From Annulohypoxylon bovei var. microspora (Eukaryota > Ascomycota > Sordariomycetes > Xylariales > Hypoxylaceae): DNA of 64,000 nt. The translations under genes were made by a program, and so were the position numbers. Location of the stretch: the NCBI GenBank assembly GCA_022836615.1, contig MU405225.1, positions 124,001 to 188,000 on the forward strand, read 5' to 3'. Numbering within the stretch: the stretch's first letter is position 1; every line of letters starts with the position of its first letter. Shown in pieces: positions 27,266 to 37,752 of the stretch. Below the pieces are notes generated by a model that saw only the letters and a list, made by a program, of their open reading frames with translations, was not told the origin of the DNA and made no database searches.

Positions 27266-27272
27266 TATATAG
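27266..27272 (+). promoter_or_regulatory. TATA-like element before the GMC gene
   Basis: CTATATAGG lies about 60 bases upstream of the chosen ATG at 27329, at a spacing suited to a core promoter with a short leader. The position is approximate and the assignment is inferred from sequence only. Confidence 0.35.
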
Positions 27273-27328
27273 GGTGCAGTTAGCGTAGAACTAGGTACCT
27301 AGACAGCAACCTACGTATAAGGTTGAAT

Positions 27329-29297
27329 ATGGCCAGCCAGCTCCTTACTCTAGGGCTGTTTGCTCTCATAGGAGTCGTCGCGCAGGCAACTGCTAGCTAT
27401 GACTACATCATCGTGGGGTCAGGTCCCGGTGGCGCGCCGCTTGCAGCCAACCTCGCGAGAGCAGGATATCCGACACTGCTTCTAGAAGCGGGTGACGACT
27501 TAGGTAACAACAAGAATTATTCAGAGATGGCCAACTTCAACCTCGCAGCGAACGATGAGAAATCACGATGGGACTTCTTCGTCAAACACTCTTCGGACGA
27601 GGAGCGCGAGGGGAAATACGAACACGCGACATGGCGTAAGCCTGACGGCTCCTTCTACGTCGGCCTAGATCCCCCGGAAGGATCTGAACGACTAGGAATC
27701 TACTACCCTCGCTCGGCTACTCTTGGGGGTTGTGCGAGTATGTAAAATCGAGTCCTTTTGTTTCCTCTGCTGGCCTATTTTAGGAGTTAGAACTTCTAAA
27801 TCAAGCTAGTAGAGGCGTCTTTACTCTAGAGACATGTTTAAAACTCCTATGGTTATCATTTAAAGAAATATTCGCTAACTTCTTATCGTCTAAGTGCACA
27901 ACGGCGGAGTGTGCAACCTACCTTCCGATGACGACTGGAACGAGATAGCCGAAAGCACTGGGGATGAGACGTGGCTAGCGAAGAACATGCGGCAGTACTT
28001 TGAGAGAATAGAGACGGCTCAATCTGTACCGGCTGGAACCCCTGGGCATGGATACAGCGGCTACCTCAACGTGACGATTAGCGATCCTGCTTTCATGCAA
28101 CAGACATCTGACATGCAGGAAATGGCAAAGAGTATCATCGGTGCGGTTGGCGGCGAAGTAACGCGAGACATTAACGCTCCTGATCTAGACCGAGATCAAT
28201 CTACGGGCGTTTTTGGGCTTGCCAGTCATGCAGACCCCAATGGGCATCGTGTTGGGACAAACACATACATCCGGGCAACCCTAGATGATCCAGCAAAGTT
28301 CCCTCTAACCGTCCAGCTTCAGAGTCTCGTTACCAAAATACTATTTTCTGAAGACGCCGAAGAGCCCACGGCAATCGGTGTTGAGGTTCTCCGTGGCCCT
28401 TCTCAGTACAAAGCGGATCCACGCTATAACGGCACCAAGGGAGAGGTCGTCCAATTGTTTGCCAACAAGGAAGTTATTATCGCGGGTGGAGCGTTTAACT
28501 CGCCACAAATTCTCAAGCTCAGCGGTATTGGCCCGGCCGAAGAGCTTAAGAAATTCGATATTCCTGTTGTCAAGGACCTTCCCGGCGTTGGCGAGAAGCT
28601 GGCAGATAACTACGAGGGAGGCGTGCTCGCGTTAGCTAGCAAGCCACTAAACGGGTCTTCGGGTCCGTTTGCGGTATTGCTCAAGACACCCACGGCTCGC
28701 AAGAACCGCAACATCTACGGCTGGTGCAAATCCTTCTCCTTCGAAGGGTTCTGGCCCGGGTTCCCGACCGAGTACGGACCGTCGCAGTATGAGTGCGCAT
28801 TTGTGCACATGAACCCCCGATCACAGACAGGCTACGTTCGTTTGCTCTCGAGCGATCCACAAGAGCCTCCGGAGATCAACTTCAACTTCTTCGAGCACGG
28901 TGAGGACGAAGATCTAACGGAGATGCTAGACGCGGCCAAGATATTTCGCAAGGCCATCACAGCTGTCGGCGCGCCCATCGGCCCCTTTGACGAGAAGCAT
29001 CCATGCGCAGGCAAGAACCAGAACTGCACGGACGCGGCGCAGAAGGAGTTTTTGAAATTGCAGACCTACTCGCACCATGCCACGAGTACGTGTGGGATCG
29101 GATCCGCTGATGATAAGTTGGCGGTCCTCGACTCGAAATTCAGGGTCCACGGCGTCAAGAACTTGCGCGTAGTCGACGCGTCTGCTTTCCCTGCGGTGCC
29201 GGGTGCGTTTCCGGTCTGTGCTGTTTTTATGCTCGCGGAGAAGGCGACGGACGACATCTTGAAGGACGCCAAAACTTCTTCCATTTCTTCTGTTTAG
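27329..29297 (+). CDS. secreted GMC-family FAD oxidoreductase
   Basis: Two exons, 27329-27737 and 27895-29297, joined across a 157-base intron (GTATGT...TAAG), encode 603 residues. A signal peptide is clear (residues 1 to ~23, ASQLLTLGLFALIGVVAQ), followed at once by the ADP-binding GSGPGG motif and LLLEAG of the GMC N-terminus. The junction restores TLGGCAMHNG. GMC signature 2 appears as GAFNSPQILKLSGIGP. The C-terminal catalytic region has H531 in SHHATSTCGIG. The residue that aligns with the second catalytic His/Asn seems to be F575 in VPGAFPVCAVF. GMC enzymes oxidise alcohols, sugars or aryl alcohols with FAD and pass electrons to oxygen or quinones. The substrate is not readable. The ATG at 27329 is chosen because an in-frame TTG just upstream is not a fungal start. 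Confidence 0.92.
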
Positions 29298-29656
29298 ATG
29301 GTATTGAAGGATAATACGCATACCTAGGTAACTAGAGGTAAAATAGAAGGGTAGATGAATGCAAGATGAATGATAGTTAGGCGTGTATGATTTAGTCCAA
29401 GTCAGTCATGTTCTCGTATAAAAGTGTGACATTCATTGATGTGAAGAAGTAACATTGAGTTCTAGGGCAACACTGCAAGGGAGATAGAATTTGTGGAGCA
29501 CTTGGATAGACCCGCAATATTATTTATCTGATAAGATAAGATAACGATAAAGAGAACTTTCTACTGGAGTACTTTTCCCGTCTATGATTTTTATGTGAAG
29601 ATGTAGTTCTTACAACAATTAACATCGTCACATATTGCACAGTTAACAACAGCACG
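29298..29656. other. short intergenic space, GMC terminator and SDA1 promoter
   Basis: This 359-base gap holds the 3' region of the GMC gene and the SDA1 promoter, including a cluster of GATA sites at 29524-29550. No gene. Confidence 0.7.
29524..29550 (+). promoter_or_regulatory. cluster of GATA-factor sites upstream of SDA1
   Basis: TTATCT, TGATAAG, AGATAAG, AGATAAC and CGATAA occur back to back within 27 bases, about 105-130 bases before the SDA1 start. HGATAR is the core recognised by fungal GATA factors such as AreA. Clustering supports function, but no binding data exist here. Confidence 0.45.
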
Positions 29657-32000
29657 ATGGGGAAGAGGAAGGTTGCAGCGCTCGAGAAAATCGAAGCAGA
29701 TCTTGCCGGTCTTCAGTATAAGATTCGGAAAGATCCAGAGTGTGTATATCTATCTATGTTGCGCCTCTTATACACTGTCTAACAATCTGTCCACAGAGCG
29801 TACGAAAAAGAATTCATTGAGAATTGGCAACAGTTTGATGCTGCGCATGAAAAGTTTCTGGCTGCCCCCGTAGGCGCCGACTCGAACTCCCTCATTACCT
29901 TTCGCGAGCAGATAGATTTGAGTAGGTGACTTCTACCTATCATTTCATTTTGCGTGCCCGAGCTTATAAGTGTCAATAGTTGCCCACTGCGCCGAATTGT
30001 ATCCTCAGATCGCTGCGACATTCCCCGATGCGCTTAAAGATGTCCTTACCAAGCACCATGCCGTATTAGAACCAACCCTGCGGGAGAAGATAGTTTCTAG
30101 TCTTACTCTACTGAGACGGAAAGATGTTATTGACAGCAACTATCTACTTACTACCCTGTTTCCAATTCTCATTAGCACTCCGTCGAAATCCTTACGCATG
30201 ATCATCTACCAGAAAATCTTAAGTGACATACGGAATACGAATACGAAGGCAACGAACCATCGAGTAAATCGGACGATGCAGACCGTACTTTATAATCTTG
30301 TCACCTCGGATAGGTCCTCGTCGAAAGCATTATGGGCCGTGAAGCTGGTACGAGAGTTATGGCGGCGCCAAATCTGGTCGGACGCTAGGGCTGTCGATAT
30401 CATTCGCCAAGCATGCTTAGCGGATAACGAGAAGGTGGTCATTGGGGGCGTAAGATTCTTCCTGGGAGGTGACAAGGAACGTGAAGAGTTTGAGGACGAG
30501 AGTAGCGACGAGGAAACAGTTGATATCAAGAAGGTTAAGCACTTGGTTGAGATTAACAAGAAGACGAAGAAATCAAAGAAGGCTCTTGACAGGGCTGTTG
30601 ACCGGGTCAAGAAGCAGGAGCGCAAAAAGAATGCGCCTCACCCGCTCAACTTCTCGGCTTTCCACTTATTGCAAGATCCCCAAGGATTTAGCGAGAACCT
30701 ATTCGAGAAGCATCTTCAGAACTCAAAGTCCAGGCTAGCCCTCGACAGCAAGCTCCTGGTTTTGCAGCTTGTCACACGTCTGGTTGGATTACATAAGTTA
30801 ACCGTCATCTCCCTCTACTCTTGGTTCATCAAACACCTCACTCCAAGACAGCAATCGGCTTCATCTTTTCTAGCGTCGCTTGCTCAAGGGACACATAATC
30901 TAGTGCCGCCAGATGCGATTGAGCCACTGATACAAAAGATCGCGAACGAATTCGTGTCCGAAGCGTCAGCATCAGAAGTCTGCTCTGCGGGTCTCAATGC
31001 GATCCGTGAGATCTGTGCTCGACAACCGCTAGCAATGAATGAAACCTTGCTGCAGGACTTAGTCGAATATAGGAAGAGTAAGGACAAGGGAGTCATGATG
31101 GCCGCGAAGGGCTTGCTTTCGCTATACCGCGAAAAGGGTGCGGATATGCTAAGGAAGAAAGACCGTGGCAAGGATGCGACCATGGGACTCAGGAGTGGCG
31201 ATTTGAAGCAGCTTAAATTCGGCCAAGAAGAGGTTGGTGAGATCGAAGGCCTCGAACTGCTTGCGAAGTGGAAGGAAGAGCAGAAAAGGAAACGAGCCGA
31301 GCAAGGCATACCTGAAGGGGAGGAGGGGACTGTAAAGCCTGGAGGTGAGGATGAAGAAGCTGGGTGGAATTCAGACGACTGGGAGGTTGCATCATCGGAT
31401 AGCAGCGACTCCGGAGAATGGATTAGGGTGAGCGATTCGGAAGATGAAGCGGAGCCCGAGCCAGATGCAAAGAAGCAAAAGATTGACTCGGGTGACTTGG
31501 AAGAGGATGACAAAGACAATGTGGGAGACGAGGCTGTGGATTTCCTTAAACTGGCCACGACTCAGATTCTTACCCCGGCCGATTTAGCCAAGCTCCGCGA
31601 ATTGCGAATAGAAGCCAATGTCGACAAGGCTATGGGTAACCGAAAGCGCAAGAAGGAGATGGAAGCAAGACATGTTGACGAAGGATTGACGGCAGAGCAG
31701 ATCGAGGCACCATCCAAACTACGCAAGAGCACTAAGGAGGAGCGGATAGCCTTGGCTAAAGATGGCAAGCCGGATCGCGAGGAACACAAGTCCACACAGG
31801 CTATACGCAAGGCCAAGAAGGAGGCCGAGGGCAAGTCTACAACTAACAAGGAGAAAGCGCGCAAGAAGAACTTTATGATGACGCTAGGCAAGGCGAAGTC
31901 GAAACAGAAGCGAAGCCTTGTAACGACAAGGAATATTCTGAAGAACCATATCGACAGGAGTAAATCTGGAGGTAGGAGGCGAAATGGCATATCACGATAA
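29657..32000 (+). CDS. SDA1: SDA1 ribosome-biogenesis protein
   Basis: Three exons, 29657-29739, 29797-29921 and 29980-32000, with introns of 57 and 58 bases, encode 742 residues, close to the family's usual size. The first exon begins MGKRKVAALEKIEADLAGLQ; junctions give KDPEAYEKEF and QIDLIAHCAELYP, the typical SDA1 N-terminal pattern. The middle is alpha-helical and HEAT-like. Acidic stretches (EFEDESSDEE; DSSDSGEW) and Lys/Arg-rich runs follow, and the C-terminus ends in a basic segment with KKNFMMTLGKAKSK, the conserved SDA1 tail. SDA1 is an essential nucleolar and nuclear factor needed for 60S pre-ribosome maturation and export; in yeast it was first found through actin-cytoskeleton defects. 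The next gene with a ribosome role in this window is PRP43, but the two are far apart. Confidence 0.94.
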
Positions 32001-33035
32001 TAAACGAGGTAGATAAAAATAAATCGACAATAAGATTCAGACGCGGACAAGTTCTGCGCTATCCCACCATACCACATGCATGGGAGCGTTATGTTCCTGG
32101 CCTCTTATGAGACGGCATTATAACCGTAGAGGTTCTATAATAAGCTAATGTCACCATCCATCATACAGCCAGTATATACCTCTTTTCCATCGGACATCAA
32201 ATTTGGCGCCAGTGACTAGTCCTATAGAAGTAGGCCCCCTTGGTTGTGCAACGTGCCAGCAGAGCAAAACCTGTTGTGATGGGAACATGCCCTGTATTAA
32301 TTACGCAAGAAGAGACCTCACATGCCACGTTAGACCACCTTGTGTCGAAATATGTAGGGTTACTTGTGCTACCGTCGAAGTGATACAGTCCCCAGACAAG
32401 ACATGCAGGACGGATCTATGTCACAACCTTACTATAGTCAAAGGATACCCTATTACTCATATGGGACCGTCTAAAAATAAAAATAAAAAATTAAGGGAAA
32501 AATAAGGGGTAAAGCCAAAGAACAATCGGTTTCGGTGTAGGTCTAGGTTATATCGATGTCAGATAAACATTATAAGGGTGATGCTCGCTGTCATGGGTCA
32601 GGTCGAGTCCGGATTTGATTCTCTAGCAAGTCGTATTTCTTATTCTTTTCGAATTGATAGCATTGTCATTACTTATTACTAGTTCCATCGCTGTAATTAA
32701 CAAAGTACGATGAAAAGGTCTCCATGCACGAGGCGAGTTGCTTATTTTGCTACTACATTTACATTTACACTTCAAAGAATCATTTCTATAAACCTTCTTT
32801 CGCGTTGAATGCCTAGGTACATATAAACTAGAGTAAAATAGGGGAAACGTCATCGCCGTCTACCCATCGTAAGTATTCGTCGTAACCAATAAACCCGTCT
32901 ACATCACAATTGACCGTATCCTTCAAGGTTTCCATATATATCTCTAACTATACCAGGGTTTCCCGTTTATCAGCCACCTTTTCACTGCACTGCTAATGAA
33001 CCCCAAGACATTGATATCCTCCATGCCGACGAGTT
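32001..33035. other. intergenic region with a possible gene relic
   Basis: Apart from the relic at 32203-32505, no coding signal is seen. The right end should be the 3' UTR of the glutamate decarboxylase gene. Confidence 0.55.
32203..32505 (+). pseudogene. probable relic of a Zn2Cys6 DNA-binding domain
   Basis: The frame carries CATCQQSKTCCDGNMPC followed by INYARRDLTC. This matches the fungal Zn2Cys6 pattern C-x2-C-x6-C-x5-C-x2-C-x6-C, but Tyr replaces the fifth Cys. The frame has no ATG: the nearest upstream stop (TAA near 32146) is followed only by non-ATG codons up to the motif. It then runs on as Cys-rich sequence and ends in a Lys-rich tail. I read it as a decayed fragment of a transcription-factor gene. 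It could also be an exon of an unrecognised gene or a chance match. Confidence 0.4.
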
Positions 33036-34951
33036 CTAGCAAATCGAGTGCGTCTTTCCGTGCTTCCCCTGGATCGAGTGCTTCTCTTTCTATTGACAAG
33101 GTGTTAGCGTATAGACCAAACTGGTATAAAGTGGTAGGATGATAGGTAGTAAATACTTACGCGGAACCGGGGGTGGTTGTGCTTAGCCTGACCGCTGTTC
33201 ATAGCATGCTTGCGGATGAACTCCTCCTGCTTCATGATGGTCTCCTTGTCGAGCTGGTCGAGCAACTGCTGGCAGTACCGGATGTCCGTGATGAGGGAGT
33301 CGCACCGGTTCTTTGTGAAGTCTTCGCGCACGACGACGCGTAGCATCTTCAGGTCCTTGGTATGCGGCGCCATCGTGTACGCCGGCACCACCCAGCCACG
33401 GGCGCGTAGCTTGTGTGCCAGGGCGAACTCGTCGTAGTTGCGCTCCGTCTCGGTGTTGGCGAGCCGGAAGGCTACGAGCGGCAGGCCCTCGCCAGACTTC
33501 TTGCTCATGATGACGAAGCCGAGGGCCGTGAGCGCCTCGGATAGGTAGTCCGCCGTGCGCGTGAGGTTAGACATGATAGACCTGTAGCCCTTCTTCCCTA
33601 GCCGGATTAGTTGGTAGTATTGTCCGATTACTTGAGAGGCGCCTTTGGAGAAGTTAAGCGTGAAGGACGACTGGTCGGCGCCTAGGTAGTTTATGTTGAA
33701 GACAAGCTCCTTGGGCAGATATTTGGCGTCTCGCCATACCACCCAACCAACACCAGGGTACACTAGACCGTACTACGAAATTTGTTAGCCGGTTCCGGTA
33801 GGGATACATCGTGGTCCACCTCCCACCATTGTTTAACTCACCTTGTGACCGGAAACGTTGATAGACACAACCTTCTCGCACCTGAAGTCCCATTGCAAGT
33901 CCGGCACGACGAACGGGGCCACAAAACCACCGCTAGCCGCGTCGACGTGGATAGGAATATCGAGGTCCCTTTCCACTAGTAGATCGTTGACGCCCTTAAC
34001 GTCTTCGTACTCTCCAGTGTAAGTTGTCCCCAAGATAACACATATACCGATCGTGTTCTCGTCTACTAGGTCGACGGTCTCCTTAGGGTCGATGACAAAG
34101 CGATCGGGGGTACAGTAGACCAACTTCTCGTCGACTTCGAAGTAACGTGTCGCCTTCTCCCAACATACCTGAACAGCCGAAGACATGATGATGTTGGGCT
34201 TGTCGGTAGACTTGCCTGCGGCAACGCGCTTATTCTTCCACCGCTTCTTCATGGCCAGCACAGCCAGCATGATGGCCTCAGAGCTTCCGACGCATGATGT
34301 GCCGACGGCGCCGCCATCCTCGTCTTGGTCGGTGGGCGCGTTGAACAGCCGGCCAATCATAGACACGCATCGGTTCTGGATGTCAGCGGACTGGGGGTAT
34401 TCCTCATAGTCGATGAAGTTCTTAGAGAGGCTCTCGGCCATTAGCTTCTCAGCCTCTTCTTCCTAATCGACGGGGTTAGTGTCAGCTGCGGGTGATTTCC
34501 ATACGATGTAACGCCACCACGAGGCCCGAATGCCAAGAGAAACATTAAGGGGGGCACGTACCATGTATGTGGTAACAAATGAGGCGAGGCTATAGTAGAG
34601 AAGGTAAGTCGTCAGCTCATCAGCCCACATTCGCCTCGTTTTCTAGGTGGAGCTTCTAGAAGACGATATCGAAACATCGTCATGAGACATATACGTCATA
34701 ACTTACTTAAGCATCGGGTTGCCGTCCAAGCTTAGCTCATCCTTGATCATGCGGTAAGCAATTTCCTTGGGCATCTCGCCCTCGGGCATCTCATGCTTGG
34801 GGAGGTCCTCGGCCGCGAACTTTGACCCGTAGACGCTAGTTGTGAAGCTGTCTTCGTCGTTACTTAGCTGCAGGCTGATCTTCTTGACGGCTTCTGGCAA
34901 GCTGCCTTCTGCCACCTGTGCCGCGTTGGGTACTTTCGCTAGATGCACCAT
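33036..34951 (-). CDS. GAD: glutamate decarboxylase (PLP-dependent)
   Basis: Five exons: 34951-34707, 34589-34562 (28 bases), 34462-33842, 33772-33161 and 33089-33036; introns of 117, 99, 69 and 71 bases; 519 residues. Joining gives LDGNPMLNLASFVTTYM and EEEAEKLMAESLSKNF, family-typical. The PLP lysine is K298 in SGHK, the last codon of exon 3, with the VDAASGG motif upstream. The product converts L-glutamate to GABA and CO2 (EC 4.1.1.15) in the cytosol and feeds the GABA shunt, which in fungi is linked to conidiation, acid and oxidative stress. The last exon uses a CTAAC branch point and a CAATAG acceptor and ends GKTHSIC, similar to what I recall of fungal GAD tails. An alternative acceptor 31 bases upstream gives a different C-terminus (see findings). 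No calmodulin-binding tail of the plant type is evident. Confidence 0.94.
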
Positions 34952-37752
34952 CTTCGCGGGAATGTGATATCGGATATGCGGTATAGTAATATGTGTCGCA
35001 CAAAGAGATAACTAGGTAGAAGACTCGCAACGAAAGTGAAGGAGAGAGGAAAGGGAGAGGATATTGTATTCTTAAATACCTTCTCGCAGACCGGTTTACA
35101 TACATATGTAATGAACGCGACAGCTCTCCAATTGCACAACCCCACGTTCCAGCGCAGCGTTTCTCACAGGTCACAGCTACTGAAATCTACATGGTAGGAT
35201 GGGATGAAATACGTTATGCGGGGTAGCTTAGTCGTTGAAGCATCTCATAACTGGTAGCTGGCATAGCTGATTTGCCGGAACTGTGCGTAACAGAGCTAGT
35301 GAATCTATCCTTGACTTGCAGAATCCCCCTTGACCTAAGCCATGAATTAGCACACCGACACCATAAATATATGACATGCAGGTTAAAGAGGCGTGGCGGT
35401 GAATACGATCGATTCAGCAGGCCTCCCACTGCCCCCTTCTTCACAGGTGCTTGTACTCTTACATGACAGTACATGATAGAAATTGGGCACGAATAGGTGG
35501 ACCAAGGGATGATGGATCGTGAGATTCGAAATTAAGCAGAATTCCGAGCTATCCAGACTGCCAGAGAAGAAGCTTGTGTTGTTTTCTCATCACCGTTTCA
35601 CCACTCAGTCTGCCAGGCAGGGGGGGACAACAGGGGAGGAGGGGGATCTTCGGGTTCCCCCAGCTCAAAACACGCCCAAATTTCATATTGCCAAGGGTTA
35701 GGCCTTGGCAAGAAAGCTTGGTAGAGATTGGGCAGGTCGCTGGTTCAGCCAACAGGGATATAAACCCGCAGAACAGCAAATAGGAAAATATAGACTGGCT
35801 AGCTTCGTTTTGTCTTCGTCAGTTACGGATCCAACCGCAGCATCCGTCCATGATAGAAAACTCTTAGAGGGCGGCCTCCAAGCCTAGTGAGCCTACGATT
35901 TTCATGAATTAACCAGCACGAAGTTTCGTGCAACGATACAGATACATATGTCGAACACAGGGACGATCTTTTTCTCCCTGTCCAGCCCGTCCTGGTTGGT
36001 GTACGAATGGATAACATCGAGATCTACCCGCGCACAATACTGCTGTGGAAAGCTTGTTCCAAATGTTGTGAGAAAACGGGATTGGTAACCCATAGCGAGT
36101 TTTGCATTGACTTACGTCAGTATAAACCCATCTTGTCACAAACTCGCCAATGCTATTAGACTTTGATATGGCGTACCGAAAAGCTTGAAAAAGCTTGAAT
36201 CGTCGATTGTTACATTAGGCGTCGTCCTATCTATCTATGTAGGTAGGTATGTTTGTAGACAGCCAGACTTGACAGTCCACGTCATCTTAGATCATTTGAG
36301 ATTGCCTGCTTACAGTCGAGTGCGATTTACCGGATTCGACCTCTTCGGCGCATCATCTCGCCCAAAATTCGCAATCGGCGTCACCAAGCCGCGCCCGGGC
36401 TGGCCGGTTTTAATCACGTACATAACCTATTACCCCGTTTTGAGCATACGGGCCTCAATTGGTACACGTAGCGCTTCGTCTAGGAGTCGATCGGGGTACG
36501 ATCTAGAGTCTTCCACCTCCGCGCGACTACATACTACTTGTAAACAGGCACCTCAGCTTCAGGACCAGCATAATACATGTTCGAGTATCAAATAATTATC
36601 TTAGTTCGATCTCCCCATACATCAAACTAGGTACCTAATTCTAATGAATATTTCATTATCATGTCGACACTTCAAGGGAATAAGGATAGTGCGTAGCCTC
36701 TCCTTAGTTGATTTGCCTTGTGATTCGAGTCTACAATGGCATAGCGTGGGCTCTATTTTCGCGTAATTGCGGTTATTTTGGTACGATAGAGCTAATTGGG
36801 AGAATCTCAGATTTATTAAACTTGGAACTGAAGATTGCGATGGGCGCCATACATTTATATACGATAGTCGCTGAGTATAAAGCCCAATAGTCCAGGGCAG
36901 GATGGTTGAACTCCAATAGACTTAACTCTCATTGATATTTCCAACCACTTCAAATAGCAAATAGCATACTAAAAACGCTACGTTCCTGAATTCTTTCAGT
37001 GCTTGAAATAATTAGGTATGTAGGTATATGAACGGAACTCAAACGATGCATCTATTCATGATTACTTCAAATACCCTAATCTTTGAATACAAGACATCAA
37101 ACTACCACTAGTTATCGAGATTTAGCATTTCATAGAACTGGAGACTAAAACTCAAAACTCGATAGCGAGAGTAAGGGGCCGTGAACTATTACAATACATA
37201 ACGATCGTTTAAGTTACCTACCTAGGTAGGTACATATAAATGTCGCAAGAGTAAGTTGACATGATAAGTCCCATATCCGCAGTCACAGCTTACACCATTC
37301 CCATCTCTTCAGTACTCGAGCCTGCTTCCATTTTCCTTCCCGACCTCCAGAGTACATCCTTAGATGTCTAGCACATAATCGCATACTACTAGGTACTTGG
37401 CCATCTACATATTTGGGTTCCTATCGTCACTTACATGCTAGGTAAACGCTGATTATACTTCTTTGCTACCACTTCTCAAGCAAGTGCGGTGACTAATATC
37501 ATCAGTCTCTATCTATCTTTTATGGAAATAAAAATATCTGTTCATTATTATCCTAATAATACCTAGCTATTGCACAATTTCTCGAATATTTCCTCACCCC
37601 AGACATACTTTTGTATCGGGCGTTATAGCTTACACAGCCTTTACAAGCGAAATTGGAATGACATCTATCTTTAACTATTATACAATCCCCATCCAGTCGT
37701 TATTTCCGATCAGATCATTCTCCTAAACTACCCACTAGCGAACAGAGTCGTA
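34952..37752. other. gene-poor region
   Basis: No supportable gene in 2.8 kb. It includes the GAD promoter and a perfect ACCTAGGT-family palindrome at 37215-37232. The frame at 36185-36595 (136 codons) is the longest, but its composition is irregular and it shows no domain, so I leave it out. Confidence 0.6.
37215..37232. repeat. perfect 18-bp palindrome of the ACCTAGGT family
   Basis: TACCTACCTAGGTAGGTA reads the same on both strands. It is the cleanest copy of a motif scattered through the intergenic DNA of this window. Confidence 0.9.

Larger units (their letters stand above)
23167..27328. other. gene-poor region
   Basis: No supportable gene in about 4 kb. It contains the transporter promoter, an 8-bp tandem repeat at 23676-23703, an AC-rich run near 23815-23830, ACCTAGGT-family motifs at 24503, 26190 and 26648, and the promoter of the GMC gene at its right end. 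The frames at 23629-23904 and 26241-26447 lack protein features. Confidence 0.6.

Noticed and set aside
36185..36595. 136-codon plus-strand frame
   Set aside because: No domain, no codon pattern, no splice context; starts in simple sequence and reads like translated intergenic DNA.
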